Shown one piece after another: positions 26,663 to 38,484 of a stretch of 64,000 nucleotides of DNA. Where the stretch lies: positions 434,001 through 498,000 of the forward strand of contig JAIXQO010000003.1 of assembly GCA_027485695.1 (NCBI GenBank), in the 5' to 3' direction. Both the position numbers and the translations under genes were made by a program. A model generated the notes under the pieces. That model saw nothing but the letters and a program-made list of their open reading frames with translations, was not told the DNA's origin and searched no databases. Numbering within the stretch: the first letter of the stretch is position 1; every line of letters starts with the position of its first letter. This stretch comes from Pseudomonadota bacterium (GTDB taxonomy: Bacteria > Bdellovibrionota > UBA1018).

Positions 26663-26740
26663 AAATATCAGGGGGTAGTGATCTCGAGCTTCTCGAGGTC
26701 GCTTCCCCAAAACTTTTAAAAATTGATTTACGGAGACTAT

Positions 26741-28687
26741 ATGAAAAAGACGATGAAAGTGATCCTGACGAGTTTTCTTCTGACTTCAATGATCGTTCCC
26801 ATGATGGCCGAAGTGGCAAGCAGCGTGGCTCAAGCCGCTGATCCAACCCCGGGATTTCGTGTACCGGTGGGTGCCTACCGCGGACTTTATCGAGTGAACG
26901 CTGGCGACCGTCGTTCGACGGTTCACATGATGATTCACCCGATCGCTGGCCGTTCGGCAAGCTTCCTGGTAGTGCTGATGCGCCTCCCGGGCAGCGACTC
27001 CGGTGCGTGGGCAGAAATTTTCGTAGCCGACCCTAAAGAAGCAGGCAAAGACGGCATGTACGTCCTGACTCCGTTCCGCCTCAAAGCTTCGACGATCCCA
27101 GCCGATCTGAGCGAAGCCGGCAAGCCAGGCTACAAGTCCACCAAAGATGGCTCGGGCCGCGTGGTCAAAGTCGAAAAAGAAACGGACTTCTCAGAAATCG
27201 AAGTCACCAACGCTGCTCCGGCGTATTTCCTCTCGGTGGATTATACGAACGGCGTGACCGACCCACGTTTCGAAATCCAAGACGCCGGTAACGGCGTACA
27301 CAAGATCACCTCCCAACTCGGCACGGCAGAGTTCCGCGGTCGCAACTCTGCGATCACCTGGAGCGATCAGATTTTCACGGGATCCTTCAAAGCAACCGGC
27401 GTTCGTGGCCGTGCAGCGAGCATCGCTGACTGGTCGATCGGCAAAACCGACCGCACTCAGCAAGCGTTCTTGAACAACTCGACGAACAGCCAGACGCTCG
27501 AAAACGGCGGATTCGAAGTTCGCGAAAAAATTCCCGGCATCTTCTCGGTGAAACGCGTTGTCGCTCGCGAAGACGCTGTCGCCACCAACGACGATAGCTC
27601 GGCGATTGCGTTCTTCTACCACGATGCGAACATGTTCCGTCGCGGCGCTCACAACCTCGTTGTGATGGGGAACAGCGCTTCAAATGCGGTTCAGTCACAA
27701 CTCCTTCGTTTCTACGTATCTCGCGGTTACGACAGCGATGCTCGCCCGAACGAAGTGGCCGAAAACCTCTCGGCTCGTAACACGGTTTCGACTCAGCAGT
27801 GGTTCGGCGTTAAGCGCACTTACGCTCCTGGTTCCGCAAGCCCCGTGGAGTTGTCTTATCAATCGTTCTCGAACACTTACGCTCCCGGCGGAAACGGTTC
27901 GCAGATTCGCGTTGGTACGGATCTTCGCATTCCACAAGCAACGATGGAAAAAGTCCGCGAGTACGCGAACGAGTCTTCTCTTGCGCTTCGCCGCCTGCTC
28001 GAAGACATCGAGCTCAAGCCGAGCGCGATCGAGAAACGTGAACGTCTCTTGAGCGGTTTGGCGGCGATTTCCGCTCGCGGCTCTGCTTCGAACGTCAAGC
28101 TCCTGATGAACACGTACTTGAACGAGACGCTGAAGCTCGTTTCGATCATCGATTTCGAAAGTCGCATGAACGAAGGTCGCGATACACATCCAGCAGGTCT
28201 GATCGACCTCGAGGTTCGCCTCTTGATGCGCGCGGGACGTCGGGCGCTTCAGTACTTCGACAGCGATCTCTCCTACGTGAACGGTACCGCTCAACGCAAA
28301 ACGGGCGATACCCCGAAGCCGGATTACTTCCGATTCCTCAAGTTCACGGCTGAATTCACGGATGAGACGCTCGATACCTTGAACTCCGTCCTCGATGCGA
28401 CCGCTCAATATCATGTGATGTACGAACTCGCTAAGTTTCAGCGTTTCTACATGGCGGATAGCGAAACGAGAACCTTCACCGCAGGTGTCGCCGACGCGAT
28501 CAGCGCGATTGACGATTCTCTGAAGGAACTTCCGGACCCAACCGCACACGAAGTCTTTGATGATTTCGCCGTCGAAAAAGTCCGCACGCTCCGCGGTATC
28601 GTCAAGCGTAGCCGTACTTATGTCGCTCAGTCCCTCAAGGACATCGTGGGCATCACGGTCGACGAGCAGACTCTGGACCGCCGATAA
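26741..28687 (+). CDS. Large secreted protein of unknown function
   Basis: A 648-residue exported protein; signal peptide ends VAQAADPTP. GGAG stands at the right distance before the ATG at 26741, deciding that start over the ATG at 26723. The N-terminal half is beta-rich with repeated turn motifs, the C-terminal half is helical (SSLALRRLLEDIELKPSAIEKRE onward). No cysteine. It follows the coupled pair with a gap of 78 bases and likely belongs to the same unit. Confidence 0.82.
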   Translation: MKKTMKVILTSFLLTSMIVPMMAEVASSVAQAADPTPGFRVPVGAYRGLYRVNAGDRRSTVHMMIHPIAGRSASFLVVLMRLPGSDSGAWAEIFVADPKEAGKDGMYVLTPFRLKASTIPADLSEAGKPGYKSTKDGSGRVVKVEKETDFSEIEVTNAAPAYFLSVDYTNGVTDPRFEIQDAGNGVHKITSQLGTAEFRGRNSAITWSDQIFTGSFKATGVRGRAASIADWSIGKTDRTQQAFLNNSTNSQTLENGGFEVREKIPGIFSVKRVVAREDAVATNDDSSAIAFFYHDANMFRRGAHNLVVMGNSASNAVQSQLLRFYVSRGYDSDARPNEVAENLSARNTVSTQQWFGVKRTYAPGSASPVELSYQSFSNTYAPGGNGSQIRVGTDLRIPQATMEKVREYANESSLALRRLLEDIELKPSAIEKRERLLSGLAAISARGSASNVKLLMNTYLNETLKLVSIIDFESRMNEGRDTHPAGLIDLEVRLLMRAGRRALQYFDSDLSYVNGTAQRKTGDTPKPDYFRFLKFTAEFTDETLDTLNSVLDATAQYHVMYELAKFQRFYMADSETRTFTAGVADAISAIDDSLKELPDPTAHEVFDDFAVEKVRTLRGIVKRSRTYVAQSLKDIVGITVDEQTLDRR

Positions 28688-28740
28688 GTCATTATTAAAT
28701 TGAAGCGAACGCGGCGAGCTGTGTTCGGTTTCATGACAGA

Positions 28741-28784
28741 AGACCTCGTAGCCCTGGGATCGGGCTTACGAGGTCTTTGTCGTT
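28741..28784 (+). terminator. Rho-independent terminator
   Basis: A 14-base stem (AGACCTCGTAGCCC against GGGCTTACGAGGTCT, one unpaired base) with a short loop, followed by TTGTCGTTTT. It closes the secreted-protein operon 54 bases after its stop. Confidence 0.88.
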
Positions 28785-28818
28785 TTAAAGGTCGCTCAAC
28801 TCAGGAATACTGAGAGGA

Positions 28819-29619
28819 ATGAAATCCTACGTCGATGCCCACTGCCATTTTCAAGACCCGCGTGTGGATGATGCTCGTGAGGCCTGGTTGAAAGCGGCGG
28901 CTGATCAGGGAATAAGGCAATTTGTGTTCGGAGCTTATGGGCCCGATGACTGGGAGTTTCAGCAGGTGATTTCCGATCGGTACCCCGGAGTGTTCGCGCA
29001 GAGTCGGGGCCTTCATCCTTGGTGGGTATCTCAGGCGAGTGATGACGAAGCCAAACGAGCGTTCGAAAAACTCGAACAGGAATGGAAGGCAGATCATCGA
29101 TTCGCGTTTGGCGAACTCGGACTGGATTTTCTCTCTCGTTTTTCTGCGGATGAGCGGACACGTCAGGTCCAGTTTTTTGAGGCGCAATGGGCGCTCTACC
29201 AAAAATATCCAAGGGGATCGTTGATCCTGCATGTCGTAGATGCGCACGATGAGATACTCGAGCGTTTGACGAAAACTGGGGTTCCACTTCGTGGAATCGT
29301 CCATTCGTTTAGCGGAAACTTAGAGCAGGCTCGCGCATATCGAAGCTTAGGACTCCACCTCTCGATTTCGGGTGGAATTGCGTCCCGAAAAACCGGTAAA
29401 GCCTTTAGAAAGCTTAAAGAAACTGTGGTAAGCCTAAAACCGAGCGATTTTGTCCTGGAGACGGATTTACCCGATCAACCCCCCGAGGATTTGAAAGGGG
29501 AGTTGAATCGTCCTGAATCCCTCATCCGCCTGGCCGAGCGAATTGGCGAATGGCGCGGAGAGGACCCGCAACTCGTCCTAGAACGTTCGTCGCAAATCGC
29601 TCGAGAGCTGTTTTTTTAA
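28819..29619 (+). CDS. TatD-family metal-dependent deoxyribonuclease
   Basis: A 266-residue TIM-barrel hydrolase of the TatD family. Metal and catalytic residues appear in the family order: YVDAHCHF at the start, FGELGLDF, a His in LILHVVDAHDE, the IVHSFSGN His, and ETDLPDQPP for the last Asp. TatD enzymes act on DNA 3' ends and possibly on D-amino acid-tRNA. Cytoplasmic. The gene follows the previous operon's terminator and stands alone. Confidence 0.9.
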   Translation: MKSYVDAHCHFQDPRVDDAREAWLKAAADQGIRQFVFGAYGPDDWEFQQVISDRYPGVFAQSRGLHPWWVSQASDDEAKRAFEKLEQEWKADHRFAFGELGLDFLSRFSADERTRQVQFFEAQWALYQKYPRGSLILHVVDAHDEILERLTKTGVPLRGIVHSFSGNLEQARAYRSLGLHLSISGGIASRKTGKAFRKLKETVVSLKPSDFVLETDLPDQPPEDLKGELNRPESLIRLAERIGEWRGEDPQLVLERSSQIARELFF

Positions 29620-29663
29620 GTACATATTGAAGCATTAAATTATAGAACAAAGGTTTTACGCTC

Positions 29664-32535
<2,872 letters not shown>

Positions 32536-32550
32536 CCGCCCTTAAAACAA

Positions 32551-32582
32551 AACGTCTCGACTTTTGTGCAAGTCGAGACGTT
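32551..32582 (-). terminator. Bidirectional terminator between convergent genes
   Basis: Perfect 13-base stem AACGTCTCGACTT/AAGTCGAGACGTT, loop TTGTGC, 16 bases after the tgt fusion stop. On the minus strand TTGTTTTAAG follows, serving the gene at 32638. Confidence 0.8.
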
Positions 32583-32637
32583 CAGGTGTTCAATATTTCG
32601 TGAATTCTCCGACTATAATCGGGGTAATTCGCACGAT

Positions 32638-33249
32638 TCAGAGAATCTCATCCACGATGAGTTCCGCAAGTTTCTTAGGGCTGTATACTTTGCGAGTTCC
32701 GTCTTTTTTCACACGGCAAACGGATTGCGATTCGTTCAGCTTGTTTGCAGCCACCGAAATCTCTTGAAGTGAAATCGGGCGAAACAACTGGATGCCCAGT
32801 TGAGAGACGCGTTCAGCCACCAGTGATTCCATTTGCGTTCTGCTGTCATTCGCTTCGCGAAGGAGTAATTCCATCTCCGGGGTAGCCGTACCGATGGTGT
32901 TTGGGTTGATGAGGGTCCAGAGGACAAATTTCCTGTATGCTTGCTTTCGTTCTGCCGCTCCAGAGATTCCGTAGACTGCTCCGGGAATCGCGCCAACAAT
33001 TCCACCAACGATCGCCCCAGATTCGCCACCTGCGCTTGCGCCGGCCAGGCCACCGAGTCCGATGCCTGCCATGATCACTAGGTCAGTTGGAGATTTCTGT
33101 GGCTCGCTGAACTGAACTTCGAGCGAGCCGTCGGAGGTCAGTACCTCATAGGCCTTGGGGGCGTAGTCAGGTTTCAGGCATTGTGCATTTGCGAGAGGCG
33201 AGAAGAGAGGGAGTAGAGCGGCGACGGCAACAAGTGGGATTCTTTTCAT
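32638..33249 (-). CDS. Secreted Gly-rich protein, possible distant relative of the next array
   Basis: About 203 residues; signal peptide MKRIPLVAVAALLPLFSPLANA. The middle has a Gly/Ala-rich, membrane-like segment (MAGIGLGGLAGASAGGESG...) followed by basic residues; the end reads VCRVKKDGTRKVYSPKKL. The four paralogues downstream have the same order of Gly-rich hydrophobic segment, basic stretch and WTLI motif, so a distant relationship is possible. The first 41 codons of the open frame (from 33372) lack support and are left out. Function unknown. Confidence 0.7.
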   Translation of the reverse strand: MKRIPLVAVAALLPLFSPLANAQCLKPDYAPKAYEVLTSDGSLEVQFSEPQKSPTDLVIMAGIGLGGLAGASAGGESGAIVGGIVGAIPGAVYGISGAAERKQAYRKFVLWTLINPNTIGTATPEMELLLREANDSRTQMESLVAERVSQLGIQLFRPISLQEISVAANKLNESQSVCRVKKDGTRKVYSPKKLAELIVDEIL

Positions 33250-33796
33250 GCGGGGCGTCTTACTAAACAGAGTCGGTCCATGCAACCTGAAACTCCTCCG
33301 GGAGTTTAGGGCGATTGAAAGGTCCACGTCGTGGATTGGGTTTTTCCAAGTTCCTGTCCTAAAGAGCATCACCTTCTACTGAATAGTCGTTTCGCTACCT
33401 TGATCCAAATGCACGTCCTCATCCTGCTTGCGGTCTTTGAGTTCTGAAGGGTGCTCTTGCTGAGTTTCCTGATGATCGAATGAATGGACGGTTTTTTGTT
33501 CGCTCTTACAACCGGAAATTCTGCGTAAACGAAAGTCTTTGGCTGAAAGGATCGGTCCGATTTCATTCTGCTGTTTCAAAAATATTTGTTCCGAAATAAA
33601 TCCAAAACAATCACGAATCGTAGCGGTTTTTGTAAAAGTACGATTCGTAGACGGCATGTCTACATAAATAATATTTACATATAAGTTGTGAATGTTATTT
33701 AAAGCTCATTCGTGTAATTTGACCTCACAAAGAATGGCCGGATGAATAGGTGTTCGTCGAATTCCTGAAACATTCAGACCAAGAACAGGTGACTCC
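33250..33796. other. Upstream region of the paralogue array
   Basis: Between the Gly-rich gene and the array. It contains a perfect 9-base inverted repeat CGAATCGTA/TACGATTCG (33614-33622 with 33639-33647) directly joined to GTAGAC/GTCTAC (33647-33663), then an AT-rich stretch up to the array's first GTG. These could be operator sites. A possible small gene overlaps on the minus strand. Confidence 0.5.
33376..33657 (-). CDS. Possible small hydrophilic protein
   Basis: A 93-codon open frame, ATG to TAG, rich in Glu, Gln and Lys towards its end (DRKQDEDVHLDQGSETTIQ), with two cysteines (IRDCFGF and SGCKSEQ). Codon use looks possible for coding, but there is no ribosome-binding site and the ATG sits in a hairpin loop. 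Weak support only. Confidence 0.25.
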   Translation of the reverse strand: MPSTNRTFTKTATIRDCFGFISEQIFLKQQNEIGPILSAKDFRLRRISGCKSEQKTVHSFDHQETQQEHPSELKDRKQDEDVHLDQGSETTIQ

Positions 33797-34654
33797 GTGA
33801 AAGTTCAGAAATTCGTAGTTCTATCGATTGTTTCGCAGATGATTCTGAATTCTTTGGTTGCTGTGGCTCAAGCTGAGTCTTCAGTTGATCCGGAACTTTC
33901 GGTGCTGGTTCTCGACTTCAGTTTAAATGCCCAAGATGCTTCCGAAAGTGAGCCGCTCAGTCCGCAGGACTATTATCCGCTCGGTATGGGTGTTCGAAAA
34001 AATGGCGACATTTCATTGATTCCCTTTTGCGTCGCCAAGAACCCGCGTGAGAACAGTTGTACCTACGCGCAGTATTTCGAAGTGAAATCTGGTCATTATA
34101 GCGATTCCGACCGGGCGATGGATATTACGCATGGCGCTCCAGAGGGCCGCATTACGGGTCAGAAAACTCCTTTTCATGGCCGCGCGATCGGAAAACCGTT
34201 CAGTGGTTACGTCTTCAGCGGTGGTGGTTACGAAGAGTTCGTTCAAAAATATGTTCAGTCTTTTGATGAGCCAGAGGAACATACGTACGAGGAAGTCTTG
34301 GATTGCGATTCCTGCCAGCCTGCATTTCAAGTGTTTGCTTTCGCGACGATCGGCGCGCTTGTGGGAGGTGCGATTTGGTCCGGGAAATTGGATGACCTCG
34401 GAGGACCAGGCATGGGAATGGGTGCGGCAGCGGGAGCTGCGATTCCGTTCGCGGTTGCACTTGTTCGGTACGGTTCGGAGCGACATCAGTTGAGAAAATT
34501 TAAAAGAAATCAGGTTCGGACTGAGTCGAGAATTTTAGATGCATTCTCCAAAAGTAAACGTCTGCGCGAAAACTGGACACTCATCAACGGATTAAAAGTC
34601 TCATCGAAAACCTACGACGCGTTCGTCGAGTTTTTGAATGCCGCACAAAACTAG
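33797..34654 (+). CDS. Array paralogue 1: secreted protein with DYxPLGMGIRK signature
   Basis: A 285-residue exported protein. Start GTG preceded by AGGTGA at a good distance. The signal peptide ends AVAQAESS. The family signature is DYYPLGMGVRKN then SLIPFCVAKN, NSCTYAQYFEVKSG and GAPEGRITGQ, followed by YVFSGGGYEEF. The C-terminal third has a Gly-rich hydrophobic segment, a basic stretch and ENWTLINGLKVSSKTYDAFVEFLN. Two conserved cysteines may pair. Function unknown. First of four tandem copies. Confidence 0.83.
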   Translation: MKVQKFVVLSIVSQMILNSLVAVAQAESSVDPELSVLVLDFSLNAQDASESEPLSPQDYYPLGMGVRKNGDISLIPFCVAKNPRENSCTYAQYFEVKSGHYSDSDRAMDITHGAPEGRITGQKTPFHGRAIGKPFSGYVFSGGGYEEFVQKYVQSFDEPEEHTYEEVLDCDSCQPAFQVFAFATIGALVGGAIWSGKLDDLGGPGMGMGAAAGAAIPFAVALVRYGSERHQLRKFKRNQVRTESRILDAFSKSKRLRENWTLINGLKVSSKTYDAFVEFLNAAQN

Positions 34655-34665
34655 GGTTCACTGAT

Positions 34666-35520
34666 ATGAAAAAATGTAAATTAATCTCTTCGATTTTAAT
34701 CCTGTTCCTAGCTAATATTTCTCCTACGTGGGCAGATGAACCGGCCTATCAGAATGCTCCGCTGATTATTTTTGATTCCTCAGGAGAATCTACTAACGAC
34801 CCCGATAACGTGCCCCTGGATCCCAAAAACTACTACCCACTCGGGATGGGGATTCGTAAGGACTCGAATACGAGTCTAGTCCCCTTTTGTATCGCTCTTC
34901 ATCGTGTTGAGAAAAACTGTACTTATGCGCAGTATTTCGAGGTGGAGTCTGGTGAGTTCAGGGATTCTGATCGCGCCATGAATACGACCTATGGTGCTCC
35001 GAGAGATCGAGTAGCTGGTCAAGAGTTCGCATTTCACGGCAAGGCAATCGGAGTACCCTTCACTGGGTACGTCTTTGGAAGCGGAGCCTTTGATGAGGAG
35101 CTGCAGAAGTACCTAGCCGGCTTTAAACTACCCGAGAGCTTCACGTTCTTTGAGGCTGAAAATGATCTTGCTTTGAGCGATCCGGGGACTTTTGGCTTAA
35201 GTCTTTTTACAGGAATAGTCGGTGGCTTAATTGGCGGATTGTTTAAAATGCCTGCATATGGCGAATTTAATACCAGGAATATGGGACGAGGCGCGGCCAT
35301 TGGAGCAGTCGCGCCTCACGTTGTAATTCTCGGTATGTCGATTCACAGTCAGCTCCACCTCAAAAAAGTGAAACGTCAAATTGCTCGGCGTGGTGCACGC
35401 ATCCTCGATGCATTTTCCGAGAGCAAAAAGATCAGCGAGAACTGGACGCTCATCAAGGGAGTTCGAGTTCCCGAGAGAACTTACGACACATTCGTCGAGT
35501 TTCTTCAATCCAGGAAATAG
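34666..35520 (+). CDS. Array paralogue 2: secreted protein
   Basis: A 284-residue exported protein (signal peptide ending PTWADEPA). Same signature as its neighbours: NYYPLGMGIRKD, SLVPFCIALHRVEKNCTYAQYFEVESG, YGAPRDRVAGQ, GYVFGSGAF, then a Gly-rich hydrophobic region and ENWTLIKGVRVPERTYDTFVEFLQ. It starts 11 bases after copy 1. AT-richer in wobble positions than most neighbours. Closest in its N-terminal half to copies 3 and 4. Confidence 0.83.
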   Translation: MKKCKLISSILILFLANISPTWADEPAYQNAPLIIFDSSGESTNDPDNVPLDPKNYYPLGMGIRKDSNTSLVPFCIALHRVEKNCTYAQYFEVESGEFRDSDRAMNTTYGAPRDRVAGQEFAFHGKAIGVPFTGYVFGSGAFDEELQKYLAGFKLPESFTFFEAENDLALSDPGTFGLSLFTGIVGGLIGGLFKMPAYGEFNTRNMGRGAAIGAVAPHVVILGMSIHSQLHLKKVKRQIARRGARILDAFSESKKISENWTLIKGVRVPERTYDTFVEFLQSRK

Positions 35521-35534
35521 GTTTGGAATTTAAT

Positions 35535-36386
35535 ATGATTAGAGTTCTCATGCTTCCTCTCATAGTATTCCTCTCTTTTGGATCATCCCTCCCTGGTTTC
35601 GCCGGGGAACTGGATCCACCTGAAAATTTGATGACGCTGATTTTTGAAGACTCCGTATCATCAGAGGGCGATAGCGAGCCACTGAGTCCGCGTGACTATT
35701 TCCCGTTGGGCATGGGAATTCGTAAGGACCGAAAAACGAGCTTGGTTCCGTTTTGTATCGCGATTCACCGTACCGAAAAAAACTGTGTGCTAGCACAATA
35801 CTTTGAGCTCGAATTTGGCACCGTGATGGAAGCTGACCGAGTGATGAATGTAGACTATGGGGCCCCATCCACCGATGTCGCGCGTTCGGGCGGAAATTTC
35901 TTCGGTCGATCCATTGGTCTGGCATTTACTGGTTACGTGTTTAGTGGGGGCGGTTTCAAATCGTTGGTACAGAATCAAATTAAAAGCACGAAAATTCCTC
36001 ATGCCAAGAGTTTTAGAGATATCGAGAGGACGGATTTTTTCGCCGGATCTGGAGCTACGATGACTTTTTTCACGGCTTTTGGGACGGGGTTTATCGCGTC
36101 CATGTTTAATAAGCCTGAGCCGGGTTCTCCGAATATGAAAAATTTTGGCTGGGGTGCTGTCGCCGGTGCAGCCGCTCCGCACATAGTCGCGATGGGAATC
36201 TCACTTCATAGTAAGGCTCAAGTGGCACGCATGAAAAAAATGCTACGTAGAAGGGAGGCTCGCTTACTCGATGCATTTACTACTAGTAAGAGAACTTCCG
36301 AAAACTGGACACTCGTTTCCGGTTATAAAGTTTCGTCTCAATCCTACGACGAATTCGTCGAGTTTTTGAATTCGACCGGGCGGTAG
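35535..36386 (+). CDS. Array paralogue 3: secreted protein
   Basis: About 283 residues; signal peptide ends SLPGFAGEL. Carries DYFPLGMGIRKD, SLVPFCIAIHRTEKNCVLAQYFELEFG, YGAPSTDVAR, GYVFSGGGF, a hydrophobic Gly-rich region with MKNFGWGAVAGAAAPH, and ENWTLVSGYKVSSQSYDEFVEFLN. The central part (residues about 150-190) is the most divergent of the four. The ATG at 35535 is chosen; a TTG at 35523 is possible. Confidence 0.82.
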   Translation: MIRVLMLPLIVFLSFGSSLPGFAGELDPPENLMTLIFEDSVSSEGDSEPLSPRDYFPLGMGIRKDRKTSLVPFCIAIHRTEKNCVLAQYFELEFGTVMEADRVMNVDYGAPSTDVARSGGNFFGRSIGLAFTGYVFSGGGFKSLVQNQIKSTKIPHAKSFRDIERTDFFAGSGATMTFFTAFGTGFIASMFNKPEPGSPNMKNFGWGAVAGAAAPHIVAMGISLHSKAQVARMKKMLRRREARLLDAFTTSKRTSENWTLVSGYKVSSQSYDEFVEFLNSTGR

Positions 36387-36623
36387 GCGTTAATAACAGC
36401 CTACATACTTGCATGGGTAGATTGAGGAGCTACTTCTCGACCCCGATATAAATTTCTGTTCTTAAGACATTATATTCCACAGGGTGGATCTAGCCATGCA
36501 GGTCCGTAATGATGATTAAGGTGCAAGTTTGGCTCTGGATGTAGATGAGTCGTCTACAGATATTATAAATAGACACAGAATATTGAATATATATTTCCAG
36601 ACGGCGTGTATGTTTGAAACATT

Positions 36624-37511
36624 ATGAAACGAGTCGTCGCTACCTGCTTTTTGGTTTTAACTTTGCTGACTTCCTCTGCCGCTTTAGTCCACGCACAACC
36701 GCTCGCTGGTGCCGAGTTCCTTAATGCCGATGGTTCAGAAGTGCTAGCTATTGTATTCAGTTCTCAAGCAGATTTGGCTGATAGCGTCCCACTTGAACCA
36801 AAAGACTATTTTCCGTTGGGCATGGGTATTCGAAAAAACTCGCGGGTTTCACTCGTGCCATTTTGTGTAGCTAAAAATAGGGCTGAAAATACTTGCACGC
36901 TCGCGCAATACTTCGAAGTGGTAGTGGGAGAATTCATTGATTCCGATCGGGTGATGGATACCCGTTATGGAGCGCCCGGAGACCGAGTTTCTGGACAGAC
37001 GAGCGCCTTCCATGGGAAAGCAATCGGTAGTCCATTCACCGGCTATATTTTTAGTGGCGGAGGGTTCGGTGAGGCTCGTGAACGCTATATACAGTCGTTT
37101 GCCATTCCGAAAAAAGTTGGGTATGGAGAGGTCGCCAGTTCGTCCTTACTGATGGATATTAATGGCGCTGGGGGTGTCGCAGTAGTTGGCGCTATCCCGG
37201 GATTTTTGGTTGGTCTACTTTTGGATCGAGAAACTTCTGGGCCCGGCGGTTTGGAACAGTGGGATGGCGCATGGAAAGGCGCTGCGATTGGCGCAGTTTT
37301 TCCTTTCGCAGTTTATGGCGTGCAGACCCTGGCAAAAAATCGGCAACATCGACGTACCATTCGAGAGTTGGCAAAAAAGGAAGTGCGAATTGAAAACGCA
37401 TTTAATCTCAGTCGCCAAATTCGAGAGAATTGGACGTTGTCCAAAGGTGCTCAGGTGTCCAATCGGACCTACGACGACTTCGTCGAGTTTTTGAATTCGA
37501 CCGCTCGGTAG
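36624..37511 (+). CDS. Array paralogue 4: secreted protein
   Basis: A 295-residue exported protein (signal peptide ending LVHAQPLA). Signature DYFPLGMGIRKN, SLVPFCVAKNRAENTCTLAQYFEVVVG, YGAPGDRVSGQ, GYIFSGGGFG, Gly-rich hydrophobic region, ENWTLSKGAQVSNRTYDDFVEFLN. It is separated from copy 3 by 237 bases with nothing recognisable, so it may have its own promoter. It is convergent with the next gene. Confidence 0.83.
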   Translation: MKRVVATCFLVLTLLTSSAALVHAQPLAGAEFLNADGSEVLAIVFSSQADLADSVPLEPKDYFPLGMGIRKNSRVSLVPFCVAKNRAENTCTLAQYFEVVVGEFIDSDRVMDTRYGAPGDRVSGQTSAFHGKAIGSPFTGYIFSGGGFGEARERYIQSFAIPKKVGYGEVASSSLLMDINGAGGVAVVGAIPGFLVGLLLDRETSGPGGLEQWDGAWKGAAIGAVFPFAVYGVQTLAKNRQHRRTIRELAKKEVRIENAFNLSRQIRENWTLSKGAQVSNRTYDDFVEFLNSTAR

Positions 37512-37524
37512 GTGTCGGCAGCAT

Positions 37525-38484
37525 TCAGCCCTGGAGCCGACGCGCGAACGGAGTGAGGACCCGCTCTCCCCATATGTACTCATCATTCCAGTCCGAGAGC
37601 GTCTTACCCATTTGAAAATTCTTACGGGCCGCGGGGAACGACTCGAGAAAATCCTTCATCGCGCGCGAGTGGAGCTTCTGCCAGAGTGGATTTGTTTTCT
37701 CCGTGAATACCGGGTCCAGTCGGAGTGCTCGGTCGAGCGCGTGTTTACGTGCTTGCATCGGCAAGTCGAGGAGCGTCTTTTCACCCCAGGCGCGGATTGA
37801 TTTCTCGTCGGCACCTTCTAGCCAGAGAAACGTCGCTCGCAAACAGACCTGATAGTAGTTCAATCGCTCCCTGGTTGGGAGTGGTGGACGATTCGTTCCG
37901 GGATCATACAGAACTCCCAGTTGATAGCCGATTGCGGAGCGAGCAGTACCGAGTTCGTCTCCGCACATCATGTCCAAGGTTACGACGAGGGACTCCACGT
38001 AATTGAAGTAACGTCGGACGGTTGCGCGATCGAGTCTCAGAGGAACGGGCAGCACATGCCAAAGGATGCGGTGATTTTGCTCGTGAAAAAGCGAGGTCGA
38101 ATGTCGCGTAAGCTGTTCCAGCGCTCGTGGATTCTCGCGCGCGGCCCAGAACACCTCGTCTTCGTGCGGAGTGTAGCTGATATCGTTCGAAAGTAGGCCG
38201 GAGGACCGCAGTGAGCGTTCAGAACTCAGGAGACCTGCGTGAAAATGTCCACCCAGTTCGAGAAACGATTCTCGCGAGTATTGATAGAGTTTAGACGAAT
38301 AGAGATGAAACGCGTCGAGCGGCTGCCCCGCGAGTTCGTGCTCTACTTGGGGCAACTCGTCTTGGACGGTGTGTTCAAAACGTTTGAGGTTTCGCGCGAG
38401 CACGTCGAAATGCTTTTTCCCGCCTAAGGAAGAGTATTCGACCCGAAACAGAGATTTCGGGGGTTTGCGCGTCCTGGATTTCAC
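37525..38484 (-). CDS. Protein of unknown function with HExxH, downstream of tex
   Basis: A 319-residue protein with no signal peptide. It contains STSLFHEQNHRILWHVLP, an HExxH motif at His134, Glu135 and His138; a third ligand is not obvious, so metalloprotease activity is only a possibility. Start GTG follows the tex stop directly, so it is read from the tex message. No family recognised. Confidence 0.78.
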   Translation of the reverse strand: MKSRTRKPPKSLFRVEYSSLGGKKHFDVLARNLKRFEHTVQDELPQVEHELAGQPLDAFHLYSSKLYQYSRESFLELGGHFHAGLLSSERSLRSSGLLSNDISYTPHEDEVFWAARENPRALEQLTRHSTSLFHEQNHRILWHVLPVPLRLDRATVRRYFNYVESLVVTLDMMCGDELGTARSAIGYQLGVLYDPGTNRPPLPTRERLNYYQVCLRATFLWLEGADEKSIRAWGEKTLLDLPMQARKHALDRALRLDPVFTEKTNPLWQKLHSRAMKDFLESFPAARKNFQMGKTLSDWNDEYIWGERVLTPFARRLQG

